Assembly (NCBI GenBank): GCA_027449865.1
Contig: DAIDKV010000225.1
Span: 1-44,798 of the forward strand
DNA from: Planctomycetales bacterium
Lineage (GTDB): Bacteria > Planctomycetota > Planctomycetia > Isosphaerales > Isosphaeraceae
DNA length: 44,798 nucleotides
Direction of reading: 5' to 3'
The position numbers were made by a program, and so were the translations under genes. Every line of letters begins with the position of its first letter. The first letter of the stretch is position 1. Shown here in pieces: positions 35,456 through 42,274 of the stretch. The notes beneath the pieces were generated by a model that was not told the DNA's origin, did not search any database, and saw only the letters and a list, made by a program, of their open reading frames with translations.

Positions 35456-36208
35456 TTAGCGTTGTTTTTCGAAGATCATGCACACGTCGTGCAAGCCGGG
35501 GATGAAGCAGCTGCGATAGACCTTCTTGCTACTGCTCGCCCCGTGACTGAAGCGGATGATGTCCGTGCAGTGCTGGGTGAGGCCCGCCGCGAAGGCGAGC
35601 CGCTTGGTGTGATAGACGAGGGGGACGTAGCCCGCCTCGCGATCGCTGTAGTCGCCCATCAGGACGGCGAGCTTGCCCGCCGGCTTCAGCGCCTGGGCGC
35701 TGTTGCGGATGAACTGGCCGTAGCGGCGGAGGAAATCCTCGAGCGTCGGGGCGCGCGACAGGTCCCGTGGGTCGTCGGCATAGAGCTTCTGCCGCCAGTA
35801 GGGCGGGTGCGCCCAGATGAAGTCGAACGATTCCGGTGCCGGCGCCTGGCGCGGGTCGCAGGCGTCGTAGTCCTCGTGGATGTCGAAGGAGATGCAGGGG
35901 ACGCCGAGTTCCTGGCAGACGTCGCGGGCGGTGCCGCTGCCCGTCATCGGGTCGAAGACCAGGCCGGGGCGGAAGTAGAGCAGCAGGTCCCTGATCAGGT
36001 TGCCGCCGCAATTGCCCGGCCACTTCCTATCGCCATACTCGCCGGCGCGGTGGAAATGGTAGAGGCTCGTGAGGTGAGGGACCGGGCTCGCGTTCCTGGG
36101 GGCCAGCGGCAGCCGGGCATAGACCGGCTGTTCCGGCTGGTCGCGGTCGATGCGAGGCACTCGCTTCAGGCGTGCGGCGTAAAAAGGATTGATGATCGCG
36201 TAGCTCAT
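35456..36208 (-). CDS. Orphan DNA methyltransferase
   Basis: This 250-residue protein has AdoMet motif I DPMTGSGTARD at about 86-96 and the catalytic motif IV HPPYW at 134-138, in the order motif I then IV. The usual D/N/S of (D/N/S)PP(Y/F/W) is His here, which is unusual. It looks like a small plasmid-borne amino-methyltransferase (N4C or N6A) with no adjacent nuclease, probably for anti-restriction. An AAGGAGG site overlaps the 3' end of the upstream gene, so the two are translationally linked. Confidence 0.8.
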   Translation of the reverse strand: MSYAIINPFYAARLKRVPRIDRDQPEQPVYARLPLAPRNASPVPHLTSLYHFHRAGEYGDRKWPGNCGGNLIRDLLLYFRPGLVFDPMTGSGTARDVCQELGVPCISFDIHEDYDACDPRQAPAPESFDFIWAHPPYWRQKLYADDPRDLSRAPTLEDFLRRYGQFIRNSAQALKPAGKLAVLMGDYSDREAGYVPLVYHTKRLAFAAGLTQHCTDIIRFSHGASSSKKVYRSCFIPGLHDVCMIFEKQR

Positions 36209-36210
36209 GA

Positions 36211-36513
36211 TCAGGCCTCCTTCCTGCCGCGGATTGCTTTCTCGATTTGCCGCTCCCGGCGTTTGATCGCTCGACGCAATCCGGGCTCGTACTGGTCGCC
36301 TCGCCAGGAGTTCGAGCCGAACTCCACGTCACAGTCGGCCAGCTTGGCGATGTCGAGGACGGCGACATGGGCGGCCTGGTCGAAGACGACGGCCAGCTTG
36401 ACGCTGCCCCTCTCCCCGGAATCGCGGAACACGACGGCGTAGAAGGGTGCGCCGCCGATGCCGTTGCGGTGGTGGTCGATGTTGAGAATGCGAATTGAGA
36501 TGTCGTTGGTCAT
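36211..36513 (-). CDS. Conserved-looking plasmid hypothetical protein
   Basis: The product has 100 residues with an alternating beta-rich N-terminal part (APFYAVVFRDSG, KLAVVFDQAAHVAVLD) and a basic helical C-terminus (RRAIKRRERQIEKAIRGRK) that could bind nucleic acid. The ATG at 36513 follows AAAGGA. Its stop is 2 bp before the methyltransferase start. No family is recognised. Confidence 0.65.
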   Translation of the reverse strand: MTNDISIRILNIDHHRNGIGGAPFYAVVFRDSGERGSVKLAVVFDQAAHVAVLDIAKLADCDVEFGSNSWRGDQYEPGLRRAIKRRERQIEKAIRGRKEA

Positions 36514-36575
36514 GGTGTGATTCCTTTCAGGTGATGGGGGGCGGGCGATCCGACCCGCCCCGGTTGATCGAGCGG

Positions 36576-36788
36576 TCAGTCCTTCTTCTCCGTGGCGACG
36601 CGGAGGGTGATGCGGCCATCGAGCGGGACGGCCTCGAGCTGGACGTTGAAGCCCTTGCCGTCGGCGTGCGGCCAGACGCTGCCGATGCGGGTCCAGAATC
36701 CCTTCTGCCCCTCGCGGTCGCGGACCTGGTAGGCGACGTGGCTCGGGCCCTTCGAGGCGGTCTCGTGGTTGTTCTTGCTGTCAGACAT
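36576..36788 (-). CDS. Small plasmid backbone protein of unknown function
   Basis: The product has 70 residues: a short disordered N-terminus, then VAYQVRDREGQKGFWTRIG, VWPHADGKGFNVQLEAVPLDGRI. This pattern recurs in small proteins of plasmids in several phyla, as far as I recall, but no function is established. The ATG at 36788 has AAGGAG 8 nt upstream. It is the first gene of the leftward plasmid set. Confidence 0.7.
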   Translation of the reverse strand: MSDSKNNHETASKGPSHVAYQVRDREGQKGFWTRIGSVWPHADGKGFNVQLEAVPLDGRITLRVATEKKD

Positions 36789-36837
36789 GGTCGAATCTCC
36801 TTCTCTTCGTGGTTCCGGCCGCGACCATCGCGGCCTG

Positions 36838-36972
36838 ATGTCACCCGCAGAAAAGCCGCCCAGCCCGGGGCGAAGCGAGCGCCAGCGACCGGGCAAGCGG
36901 AAAATTGGGGGAGACCCCAGGGGGAACCGATTTTCCGCTTGCGCGGACCGGCGGCGGCTTTAGGCGTGACAT
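36838..36972. repeat. Nested inverted repeats in a gene-free gap
   Basis: Three nested pairs are visible. The outer pair is ATGTCAC (36838-36844) and GTGACAT (36966-36972). The middle pair is AAAGCCGCC (36852-36860) and GGCGGCTTT (36953-36961). The inner pair is GCAAGCGGAAAAT (36893-36905) and ATTTTCCGCTTGC (36930-36942), a perfect 13-bp stem. The whole 135 bp could extrude as a long hairpin. Candidates are an oriT-like, attC-like or single-strand-origin element, or the leader of the genes to the left. From 36973 to 37354 nothing else is recognised. Confidence 0.55.
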
Positions 36973-37354
36973 GACAAGGGCCGCGTGTCGGGGCTTGAGG
37001 AAGGGACGAGGGGAGGGGCGAGCGGGATCAGCAGGGACAGGCCGAGGGCGAAAAGTCAGCGTCGGGGCTTGCGGAGGTGACGCGCTGCAGGAGCGTATCG
37101 TCCGGGCTGCGCAGCTCGGATGCGCAATGGAAGGGCGACAAGAGCGTGAGCCTCCACTGCCGGATGGGCCGATGGCAGAATAGGCCGGTACGCCCGCGTG
37201 ACACCCCGGAAACCCGTTCGGGACCAGCCGACTTGCCCTCAAGTTCCGACGAGCTAGAATCGAATAAATGGCAAAGAAGTTCCGCTCAGATCGAACAACC
37301 TCTGCCGGGCCAGCGTCTTAGCTGTTAGGGTTCTCGTTCGCCGAAAGGCTCGTC

Positions 37355-37828
37355 ATGACTGCTTTCCGCCAATGCCTGCGTCGCCCAACGGTCGCCTTCG
37401 CGGCGATCTGGGGCGTCTTCCTGGCGTTGGCGGGGACGACGCAGGCCGGCGTGGACTGTCCGAGGGCCGGGGACTCGGCGGCCTCGTGCTGCGCGGGCCG
37501 TCCGGATACCTGCAGCCGCGATTGCTGCACGCCTCCGGCTTCGGGCCTGTCCCGGGGCCGGACCGACGATCTCGGGGTTTCGCCTGGGCAATCGGCCTCC
37601 CGGGTTGTTTGCAACCCGGCGGCATGCGAGTGCCGCGCCAGCGAGCCAGCGGTGCCCGGCCCGGAGCCGGGAGGCCCCACGCCGGAGGATCGCTCCGATG
37701 GCAGGAGCGTCCCTCTCGCCTCCCAGGGGCGCACAACATCTCTCGCCCCGGCGACTTTCGTGGTGGAATATGTCGGGGGGCGTCTCCACAGGCCCCTCTA
37801 CGTCCTCACGACCCATCTCCGCTTCTAA
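37355..37828 (+). CDS. Cys-rich secreted protein (paralogue of 8507-8977)
   Basis: The product has 157 residues. A signal peptide (TVAFAAIWGVFLALAGTTQAG) is followed by a Cys-rich region (ASCCAG, CSRDCC, CNPAACECRASEP), a Pro/Gly-rich segment and the ending RPLYVLTTHLRF. The layout, the C-x-C-R motif and the C-terminus match the protein at 8507-8977. Both lead a copper cluster. No named family is recognised; copper binding is inferred from the cysteines and the neighbourhood. The ATG at 37355 follows GAAAGG. Confidence 0.7.
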   Translation: MTAFRQCLRRPTVAFAAIWGVFLALAGTTQAGVDCPRAGDSAASCCAGRPDTCSRDCCTPPASGLSRGRTDDLGVSPGQSASRVVCNPAACECRASEPAVPGPEPGGPTPEDRSDGRSVPLASQGRTTSLAPATFVVEYVGGRLHRPLYVLTTHLRF

Positions 37829-37839
37829 ACCCACCACCA

Positions 37840-37896
37840 GGCGGGCGTCCGCCCGCCCCGCTTGCGGCTGCGCTTAGGATCCGCCTCCAGCGGATC
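37840..37896 (+). terminator. Tandem hairpins after the Cys-rich gene
   Basis: Two perfect hairpins follow the stop codon: GGCGGGCG/CGCCCGCC (37840-37857) and GATCCGC/GCGGATC (37878-37896, 5-nt loop). No clear T-run follows, so they may terminate weakly or protect the mRNA 3' end. Confidence 0.4.
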
Positions 37897-38087
37897 TAGG
37901 CCCCGCACGCCATCCCCCGATTAACTCGCCTCGTCCTTGCCGACGCCCTCGCGCCGAAGGGCTTCCACATGCCTGGGCCTTCGCGCCTCGCGTTCCGGCA
38001 CGGACCTAGGACATTCCGGCGATGGCCCGCATCGGTTGCGGTTCGTCGCGGACGGACTTTCCCTTCCTCTCCCGGGGAGTTGGAACG

Positions 38088-38420
38088 ATGCGCCTCATGA
38101 AATCGGCAGTGCTCGCATGCGTCTGCTCGGCCGGCGGCCTGGTCTTCGGGACTGCGCCGGCGAAGGCCCAATGCGGGGGCGGTGGACAGGGTTGCGGCAC
38201 CAACTGGACGGGCTACACCACGCGGTCTTACGGCTCCTATACCTACGCGGGCGGTTACGCCCCGGCCCCGAGCTATGTCGGGGCGACTTCCGGCGTCCTT
38301 ACATCGCGGACGGCCTATTACGACCTCCCAGGCTACGGCGGTTCGCCTTCGGCGTATCACGAGTTCGGGACGGGCCGGAATGTCTACCTGGCGAAGCCGT
38401 GGCTTCAGCCGTTGCGATGA
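38088..38420 (+). CDS. Secreted Gly/Tyr-rich small protein with C-terminal PWLQPLR
   Basis: The product has 110 residues: a signal peptide (ACVCSAGGLVFGTAPAKAQ), a short Cys/Gly segment (CGGGGQGCG), then a Tyr/Gly/Ser-rich low-complexity region, ending NVYLAKPWLQPLR. The next gene shares this C-terminus (LARPWLQPLR). The ATG at 38088 has GGGGAG upstream. No family is recognised. It belongs to the rightward copper module and may be an extracellular metal-binding or surface protein. Confidence 0.65.
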   Translation: MRLMKSAVLACVCSAGGLVFGTAPAKAQCGGGGQGCGTNWTGYTTRSYGSYTYAGGYAPAPSYVGATSGVLTSRTAYYDLPGYGGSPSAYHEFGTGRNVYLAKPWLQPLR

Positions 38421-38489
38421 TGCCGGAGTCGAAGGGCCTGCCTCGAGCAGTCCCAGAACGAATTCACAGCCTGTCCAGGGAGAAGAACG

Positions 38490-38810
38490 ATGAATCGCCT
38501 TCGTCTCTTGCTAGTCGGCGTCGCGGTGATCGCTGGCCTCGGCTTCGAGGCCTCGCTGGCGATGGCTCAGGCGCCGGCCGCGCCTTCGACCCCGCGATAC
38601 GTCTACGGCCTCGGCCCGAACGGCTACGGCTATTACTACCACCCGACCGCCCCGGTCCCGGCTCCCGCCGCGTCGCCGACCTATCGTGGGGGGTTCTACT
38701 CCGCCCCGGCCCGCAGCTACAGCCGGAGTCCGCAGGCGGGCCGCCCCGTCCAGGACTTTACCGGGCGGCATGACGGGCTGGCGAGGCCCTGGCTCCAGCC
38801 GTTGCGGTGA
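38490..38810 (+). CDS. Secreted small protein with C-terminal PWLQPLR
   Basis: The product has 106 residues: a signal peptide (LLLVGVAVIAGLGFEASLAMAQ), then Pro/Ala/Tyr-rich sequence (YGLGPNGYGYYYHP) and the ending GLARPWLQPLR shared with the upstream gene. The conserved tail on two otherwise divergent exported proteins suggests a functional or sorting signal. It lies 69 bp after the previous gene on the same strand. Function unknown. Confidence 0.65.
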   Translation: MNRLRLLLVGVAVIAGLGFEASLAMAQAPAAPSTPRYVYGLGPNGYGYYYHPTAPVPAPAASPTYRGGFYSAPARSYSRSPQAGRPVQDFTGRHDGLARPWLQPLR

Positions 38811-39007
38811 CGCGCGGCCGGGGAGGAGGAGGCCCGTCCGCGACCGGGCGGGTCTCACCCGTCGGTGATGTCGCTATCGATCAGGGGCAGGAGGCGATGG
38901 CCCGCAGCGGATGGACCATCGTCCCCTTCCCTTGAGGGCGGAGGGCGGACGGGAGCCCGCGTGGGGCGGGCCTTCTGCACCTGGTTCTGCAACCATAGGA
39001 GAACGAT

Positions 39008-39445
39008 ATGGACCGAAGGGAATTGCTGGGCGTCCTCGGGGCCACCGCCGCCGGGCTCGCTGCCGTGACGGGGGACGAGGCCCGCGCCCAGGAGCCGGGC
39101 GGCGACATGCACGACCGTTGCGCGAAGGATTGCGCCGCGGCGATGGTCGCCTGCAACAAGGGCTTTCATCACTGCTACCGGCAGGTCGCCGAGGGCAAGC
39201 GGGATCACGCCAGGACGATGCATCTGTGCGTGGACTGTGCCGATATCTGCGGGACGGCGGCGGCCTTGGTCGCCCGCATGAGCCCGCTGATGGCTCACAC
39301 CTGCCGGGCGGCGGCCGATTGCTGTGAGGGCCTGATCGCCCAATGCGACAAGCTCGGCGACCCGGAGATGAAGGGCGTCGCCGAGGCGTGCCGTGCCTGC
39401 GTCAAGTCGTGCCGCGAGATGGTCCAGGCGATGGGAGGGCGGTAG
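39008..39445 (+). CDS. Csp-like cysteine-rich copper-storage protein (second copy)
   Basis: The product has 145 residues. The start MDRRELLGVLGATAAGLAAVTG is nearly the same as in the 2008-2472 copy and has the same Tat-like twin arginine. The mature part has 14 cysteines in the same helix positions (CAKDC, CVDCADIC, CCEG, CRACVKSC) plus conserved HHCY and ARMSPLM. It is a clear paralogue and probably stores Cu(I) outside the cytoplasm. One helix has lost cysteines (AAAMVAC), so its capacity may differ. Confidence 0.88.
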   Translation: MDRRELLGVLGATAAGLAAVTGDEARAQEPGGDMHDRCAKDCAAAMVACNKGFHHCYRQVAEGKRDHARTMHLCVDCADICGTAAALVARMSPLMAHTCRAAADCCEGLIAQCDKLGDPEMKGVAEACRACVKSCREMVQAMGGR

Positions 39446-39594
39446 CCAAGCCGCTGAGCCTGGGACTATGGGCGGCTCGTGCCTGTAAGGCGGGCCGTCC
39501 TGGTAAACTTTAACGGGTCAGCGTCCGCGACGCCGAAGAGCCGGGCTCCGCTTTGCGTCGGGGATTCTCTGCCTTGGAGCCCTGGAGCACCTTG

Positions 39595-40029
39595 ATGCGA
39601 ACGTCCTTGACGATGGTGGCCGTAGCGGCGGTTCTCACGACGCTCGGCCTCGGCTCGGCCCATGCCCAGTGCGGCGGCGGTGGTGGCGGCTACTACCGGG
39701 GCGGCGGCTACGGCGGCGGGCACACCTTCGGCCAGAGCTACGGCGGCTATGGTTATGGGGGCGGCGGCGGTGGCTGCGCAATGATGATGGGTGGCATGAA
39801 CATGGGCGGGATGTCGATGGGGGGCATGCAGATTCCCGCGACTCAAGCCCCTGCGGCGGCCATGCCGGGCATGAACATGAATGGCTACGGTGCTCCGGCG
39901 GCGGCTCCCGCTCCCGCACCGGCCCCACCGACGGCCGCCGCCGCTTCCTACCACTGCCCGATGCATCCGAGCGTCGTGGCGTCATTTCCGGCGAAATGCC
40001 CGTATTGCGGGATGGCCCTCACGAAGTGA
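39595..40029 (+). CDS. Secreted Gly/Met-rich protein with heavy-metal-binding domain (second copy)
   Basis: The product has 144 residues with the same plan as 1499-1894: a signal peptide (about 1-24), a Gly-rich region with shared GGGHTFG, Met clusters (MGGMNMGGMSMGGM, PGMNMNG), and a C-terminal heavy-metal-binding domain at about 119-142 (CPMHP...CPYCGMAL). The ATG at 39595 follows GGAG. A strong hairpin terminator follows 93 bp after the stop. It is likely a Cu/Ag-binding exported protein. Confidence 0.85.
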   Translation: MRTSLTMVAVAAVLTTLGLGSAHAQCGGGGGGYYRGGGYGGGHTFGQSYGGYGYGGGGGGCAMMMGGMNMGGMSMGGMQIPATQAPAAAMPGMNMNGYGAPAAAPAPAPAPPTAAAASYHCPMHPSVVASFPAKCPYCGMALTK

Positions 40030-40121
40030 ATTATTGCTCCGCCCGTCGAATGAACTGGCCTCGACGCCTTGCGGCGTCTTCGGTAAATTTCGGCCCGCCC
40101 CGCTCTCTCCGGGGACGGACA

Positions 40122-40165
40122 GGCGGCGAATCGGGAGGTGTAGAGCCCTCTCCCGGTTCGCCGCC
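40122..40165 (+). terminator. Strong hairpin terminator
   Basis: GGCGGCGAATCGGGAG (40122-40137) pairs with CTCCCGGTTCGCCGCC (40150-40165), a 16-bp stem with one T-G wobble and a 12-nt loop, followed by TTTGTT. It lies between two convergent genes and may act in both directions. Confidence 0.7.
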
Positions 40166-40186
40166 TTTGTTCATCCGGCCGCACGA

Positions 40187-41257
40187 TCACTTCGATGTGT
40201 TCGCCCGGATCGCCTTGGCACGGGCCTCAAGCTTCGCCGCTTCGGCGGCCCGGCCGGTCTTCTTCAGGAGCGCGGCGTAATCGGCGAGGGCCTTGGCCAT
40301 GCCGGGTGTCTCGGACACCCCGTGCTTCTCGTAGATCGCCATCGCCCGCTTGCAGCACGCCTCCGCCTCGGGGAGCCGGTCCTTCGCGGTGCTGACCTTG
40401 GCCATCTTGCACAGGCAGGCGGCGACGTCGGGGTGGTCCGGCCCCAGGGCCTTCTCGAAGATAGCCATCGCCCGCTTGATGAGCGGCTCGGCCTGGTCGG
40501 GCTTGCCGCTTTCGAAATACAGCCATCCCAGGGCATCGAGGCTCACGGCGACCTCGGGATGCTCGGCCCCGAGGGCCTTCTCGCGGATGGCGAGCGCCCG
40601 CTTGTAGAGCGGCTCGGCCTCGGCGAACTTGCGCTCGTCGAGATAGAGGGTCGCGAGGTTGAATAGCGTCGGGGCGGCGTTCGCGGGGTCGAAATCCTTC
40701 TCGCGGATGGCGAGCGCCCGCCTGTAGAAGGCTTCGGCTTCGGCCTCCTTGTGCTGGAGATGCGCGACGGTGGCCAGATTGTCGAGGATGGCGGCGACGT
40801 TCGGATGCTCCGGCCCCTTGGTCTTCTCGGCCAGGGCGAGGGCCCGCTTATAGAGCGGCTCCGCCTCATCGGGCCTGCCCTCGGCGTCGTAGAGGCAGGC
40901 GAGCGTGTTCAGGCTCTGCATCACGTCGGGGTGCCCGGCGCCGAGGGCCTTCTCCCGCCAGGTGAGGGCCCAGATCGCGAGCGGCTCGGCGTCCCTCGGC
41001 CGGCCCTCCGCGCAGAGCACCCAGGCCAGGTGGTCGAGGGTCGTGGCCAGCCGGGGATCGTTGTCGCCGAAAGCCCGGGCCTCCTTCTCGGCAGCCCTAA
41101 GCGACGTCCCGGCCTCGGCGAACCGACCCTCCTGGAACGCCTTCCACCCGGCGTCGTGGGCCTTCTGCCAGCTCGCCTCGCCGGCCAGGGCCGGGGCCAT
41201 GCCGAGGGCCAGATACGCAACTGCGGGGAGAAGCCAGGCGGATCTCAGGATGCTCAT
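40187..41257 (-). CDS. Secreted TPR-repeat protein
   Basis: The product has 356 residues. A signal peptide (WLLPAVAYLALGMAPALAG) is followed by about seven tetratricopeptide repeats of the 42-residue TPR_10/12 type (EAEPLYKRALAIREKALGAEHPEVA), then a short Ala/Lys-rich end. TPR arrays bind other proteins; a periplasmic scaffold role is likely. Such proteins are common in planctomycetes, so its link to copper is only positional. The ATG at 41257 is preferred over an in-frame ATG at 41272 because GAGG sits upstream. Confidence 0.85.
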   Translation of the reverse strand: MSILRSAWLLPAVAYLALGMAPALAGEASWQKAHDAGWKAFQEGRFAEAGTSLRAAEKEARAFGDNDPRLATTLDHLAWVLCAEGRPRDAEPLAIWALTWREKALGAGHPDVMQSLNTLACLYDAEGRPDEAEPLYKRALALAEKTKGPEHPNVAAILDNLATVAHLQHKEAEAEAFYRRALAIREKDFDPANAAPTLFNLATLYLDERKFAEAEPLYKRALAIREKALGAEHPEVAVSLDALGWLYFESGKPDQAEPLIKRAMAIFEKALGPDHPDVAACLCKMAKVSTAKDRLPEAEACCKRAMAIYEKHGVSETPGMAKALADYAALLKKTGRAAEAAKLEARAKAIRANTSK

Positions 41258-41546
41258 CGGGGTTTGCCTCATTCATCGGGGAGAGGGTCGGGACGAACCG
41301 CGAACGACGTATCCCTTGCATGGACGATGCGGCAAATGCATAGGAAGCCTCGTGCCGCCAGCCGTCGATGATGGAGGGGGTCGGTGCTTAAACGCTATGC
41401 CGTTACGGTTTTGCGTGACGAACGCTTTCGGAAATACCAGGCGGCAACGAGGCGGAGTTGCTGTCCAAAAAAGCAGTCATGCTGCGAATTCATGCAGCGG
41501 GAGAGGGGTCGGCGATGGGCCACCCCTGGCATGACCGAGCCCTTGC

Positions 41547-41816
41547 TTAACCTTCTTCCCGAATCCGGGAAGAGATCCACAGGGCCCAATTCTCCACGGC
41601 GACCGTTATGTCCCAGGTCTTCCGGTGCTCGGGGCAGGCGCGCAGGGAAAAATCTGCCGCCGGCTCCGGCTTCCCCCGCGATTTCCAGCGTCGGATCACC
41701 TGCAAAGCCTCGGCCGGCGTCTGGCCGTTGCCCGCGACCCTCCAATTGTCATTATCCGGGGTGGGAATCGGGTCCGACCCCGCGACCACCACATGCCCCT
41801 GATAGGTCCAGATCAC
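41547..41816 (-). CDS. Small hypothetical protein, tandem duplicate (downstream copy)
   Basis: The product has about 89 residues. QTPAEALQVIRRWKSRGKPEPAADF, RACPEHRKTWD and WALWISSRIREE align closely with the neighbouring gene at 41825-42115. The start is taken as GTG at 41816: AAGGAG, overlapping the upstream stop codon, lies 11 nt before it. This overlap suggests coupling of the two copies. No family is recognised; the conserved Cys-Pro-Glu-His could bind a metal. Confidence 0.6.
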   Translation of the reverse strand: MIWTYQGHVVVAGSDPIPTPDNDNWRVAGNGQTPAEALQVIRRWKSRGKPEPAADFSLRACPEHRKTWDITVAVENWALWISSRIREEG

Positions 41817-41824
41817 GATGAGAG

Positions 41825-42115
41825 CTACTCCTTGCGAATCCGGTAATGGATCCACAGGACGCATTTTTCCATCGCATGCATCAGGTCCCACCGATGACGG
41901 TGCTCAGGGCAGGACCGCAATGCGAAATCGGCGATCAGCTCCTGCCGCATCTCGTCCTTCCAGCGGCGGATCAACTGAATCGCCTCCGCCGGTGTTTGCC
42001 AGGGCGCCTTGACCGGCCAGTCATCATTCGCGGGCCTCGTAAGCGGGAGAGCACCCACGATCCAGGGTGGCCTGTAGTTTTCCCAATTTTCTATGCTATT
42101 TGGATGCCTGATCAT
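41825..42115 (-). CDS. Small hypothetical protein, tandem duplicate (upstream copy)
   Basis: The product has 96 residues: an N-terminal variable part (NWENYRPPWIVGALPL) and a conserved C-terminal ~60 residues (QTPAEAIQLIRRWKDEM, RSCPEHRHRWD, VLWIHYRIRKE) shared with the next gene. The two sit head to tail with an 8-bp gap. No clear Shine-Dalgarno precedes the ATG at 42115. Function unknown. Confidence 0.6.
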   Translation of the reverse strand: MIRHPNSIENWENYRPPWIVGALPLTRPANDDWPVKAPWQTPAEAIQLIRRWKDEMRQELIADFALRSCPEHRHRWDLMHAMEKCVLWIHYRIRKE

Positions 42116-42274
42116 ACTGTAGCATTATACATAAATTTCCCGCTCTTGCCAAGCGGCCCCGCCGATGGGCCTGCTCAGCCCCCTGTGCCAGACAATTAAT
42201 AATTAATTTTTATTTTTAACTTATTATGATAATTCTTTAACCAATAAAACCTCGCTGTTTATCAGGCCATCTCC
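42116..42274. other. AT-rich divergent intergenic gap
   Basis: The segment around 42195-42250 is strikingly AT-rich for this replicon (ATTAATTTTTATTTTTAAC). It separates two divergent transcription units and probably contains promoters, though no clean -35/-10 pair can be fixed. The base composition suggests that the helicase to the right came in separately. Confidence 0.4.
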
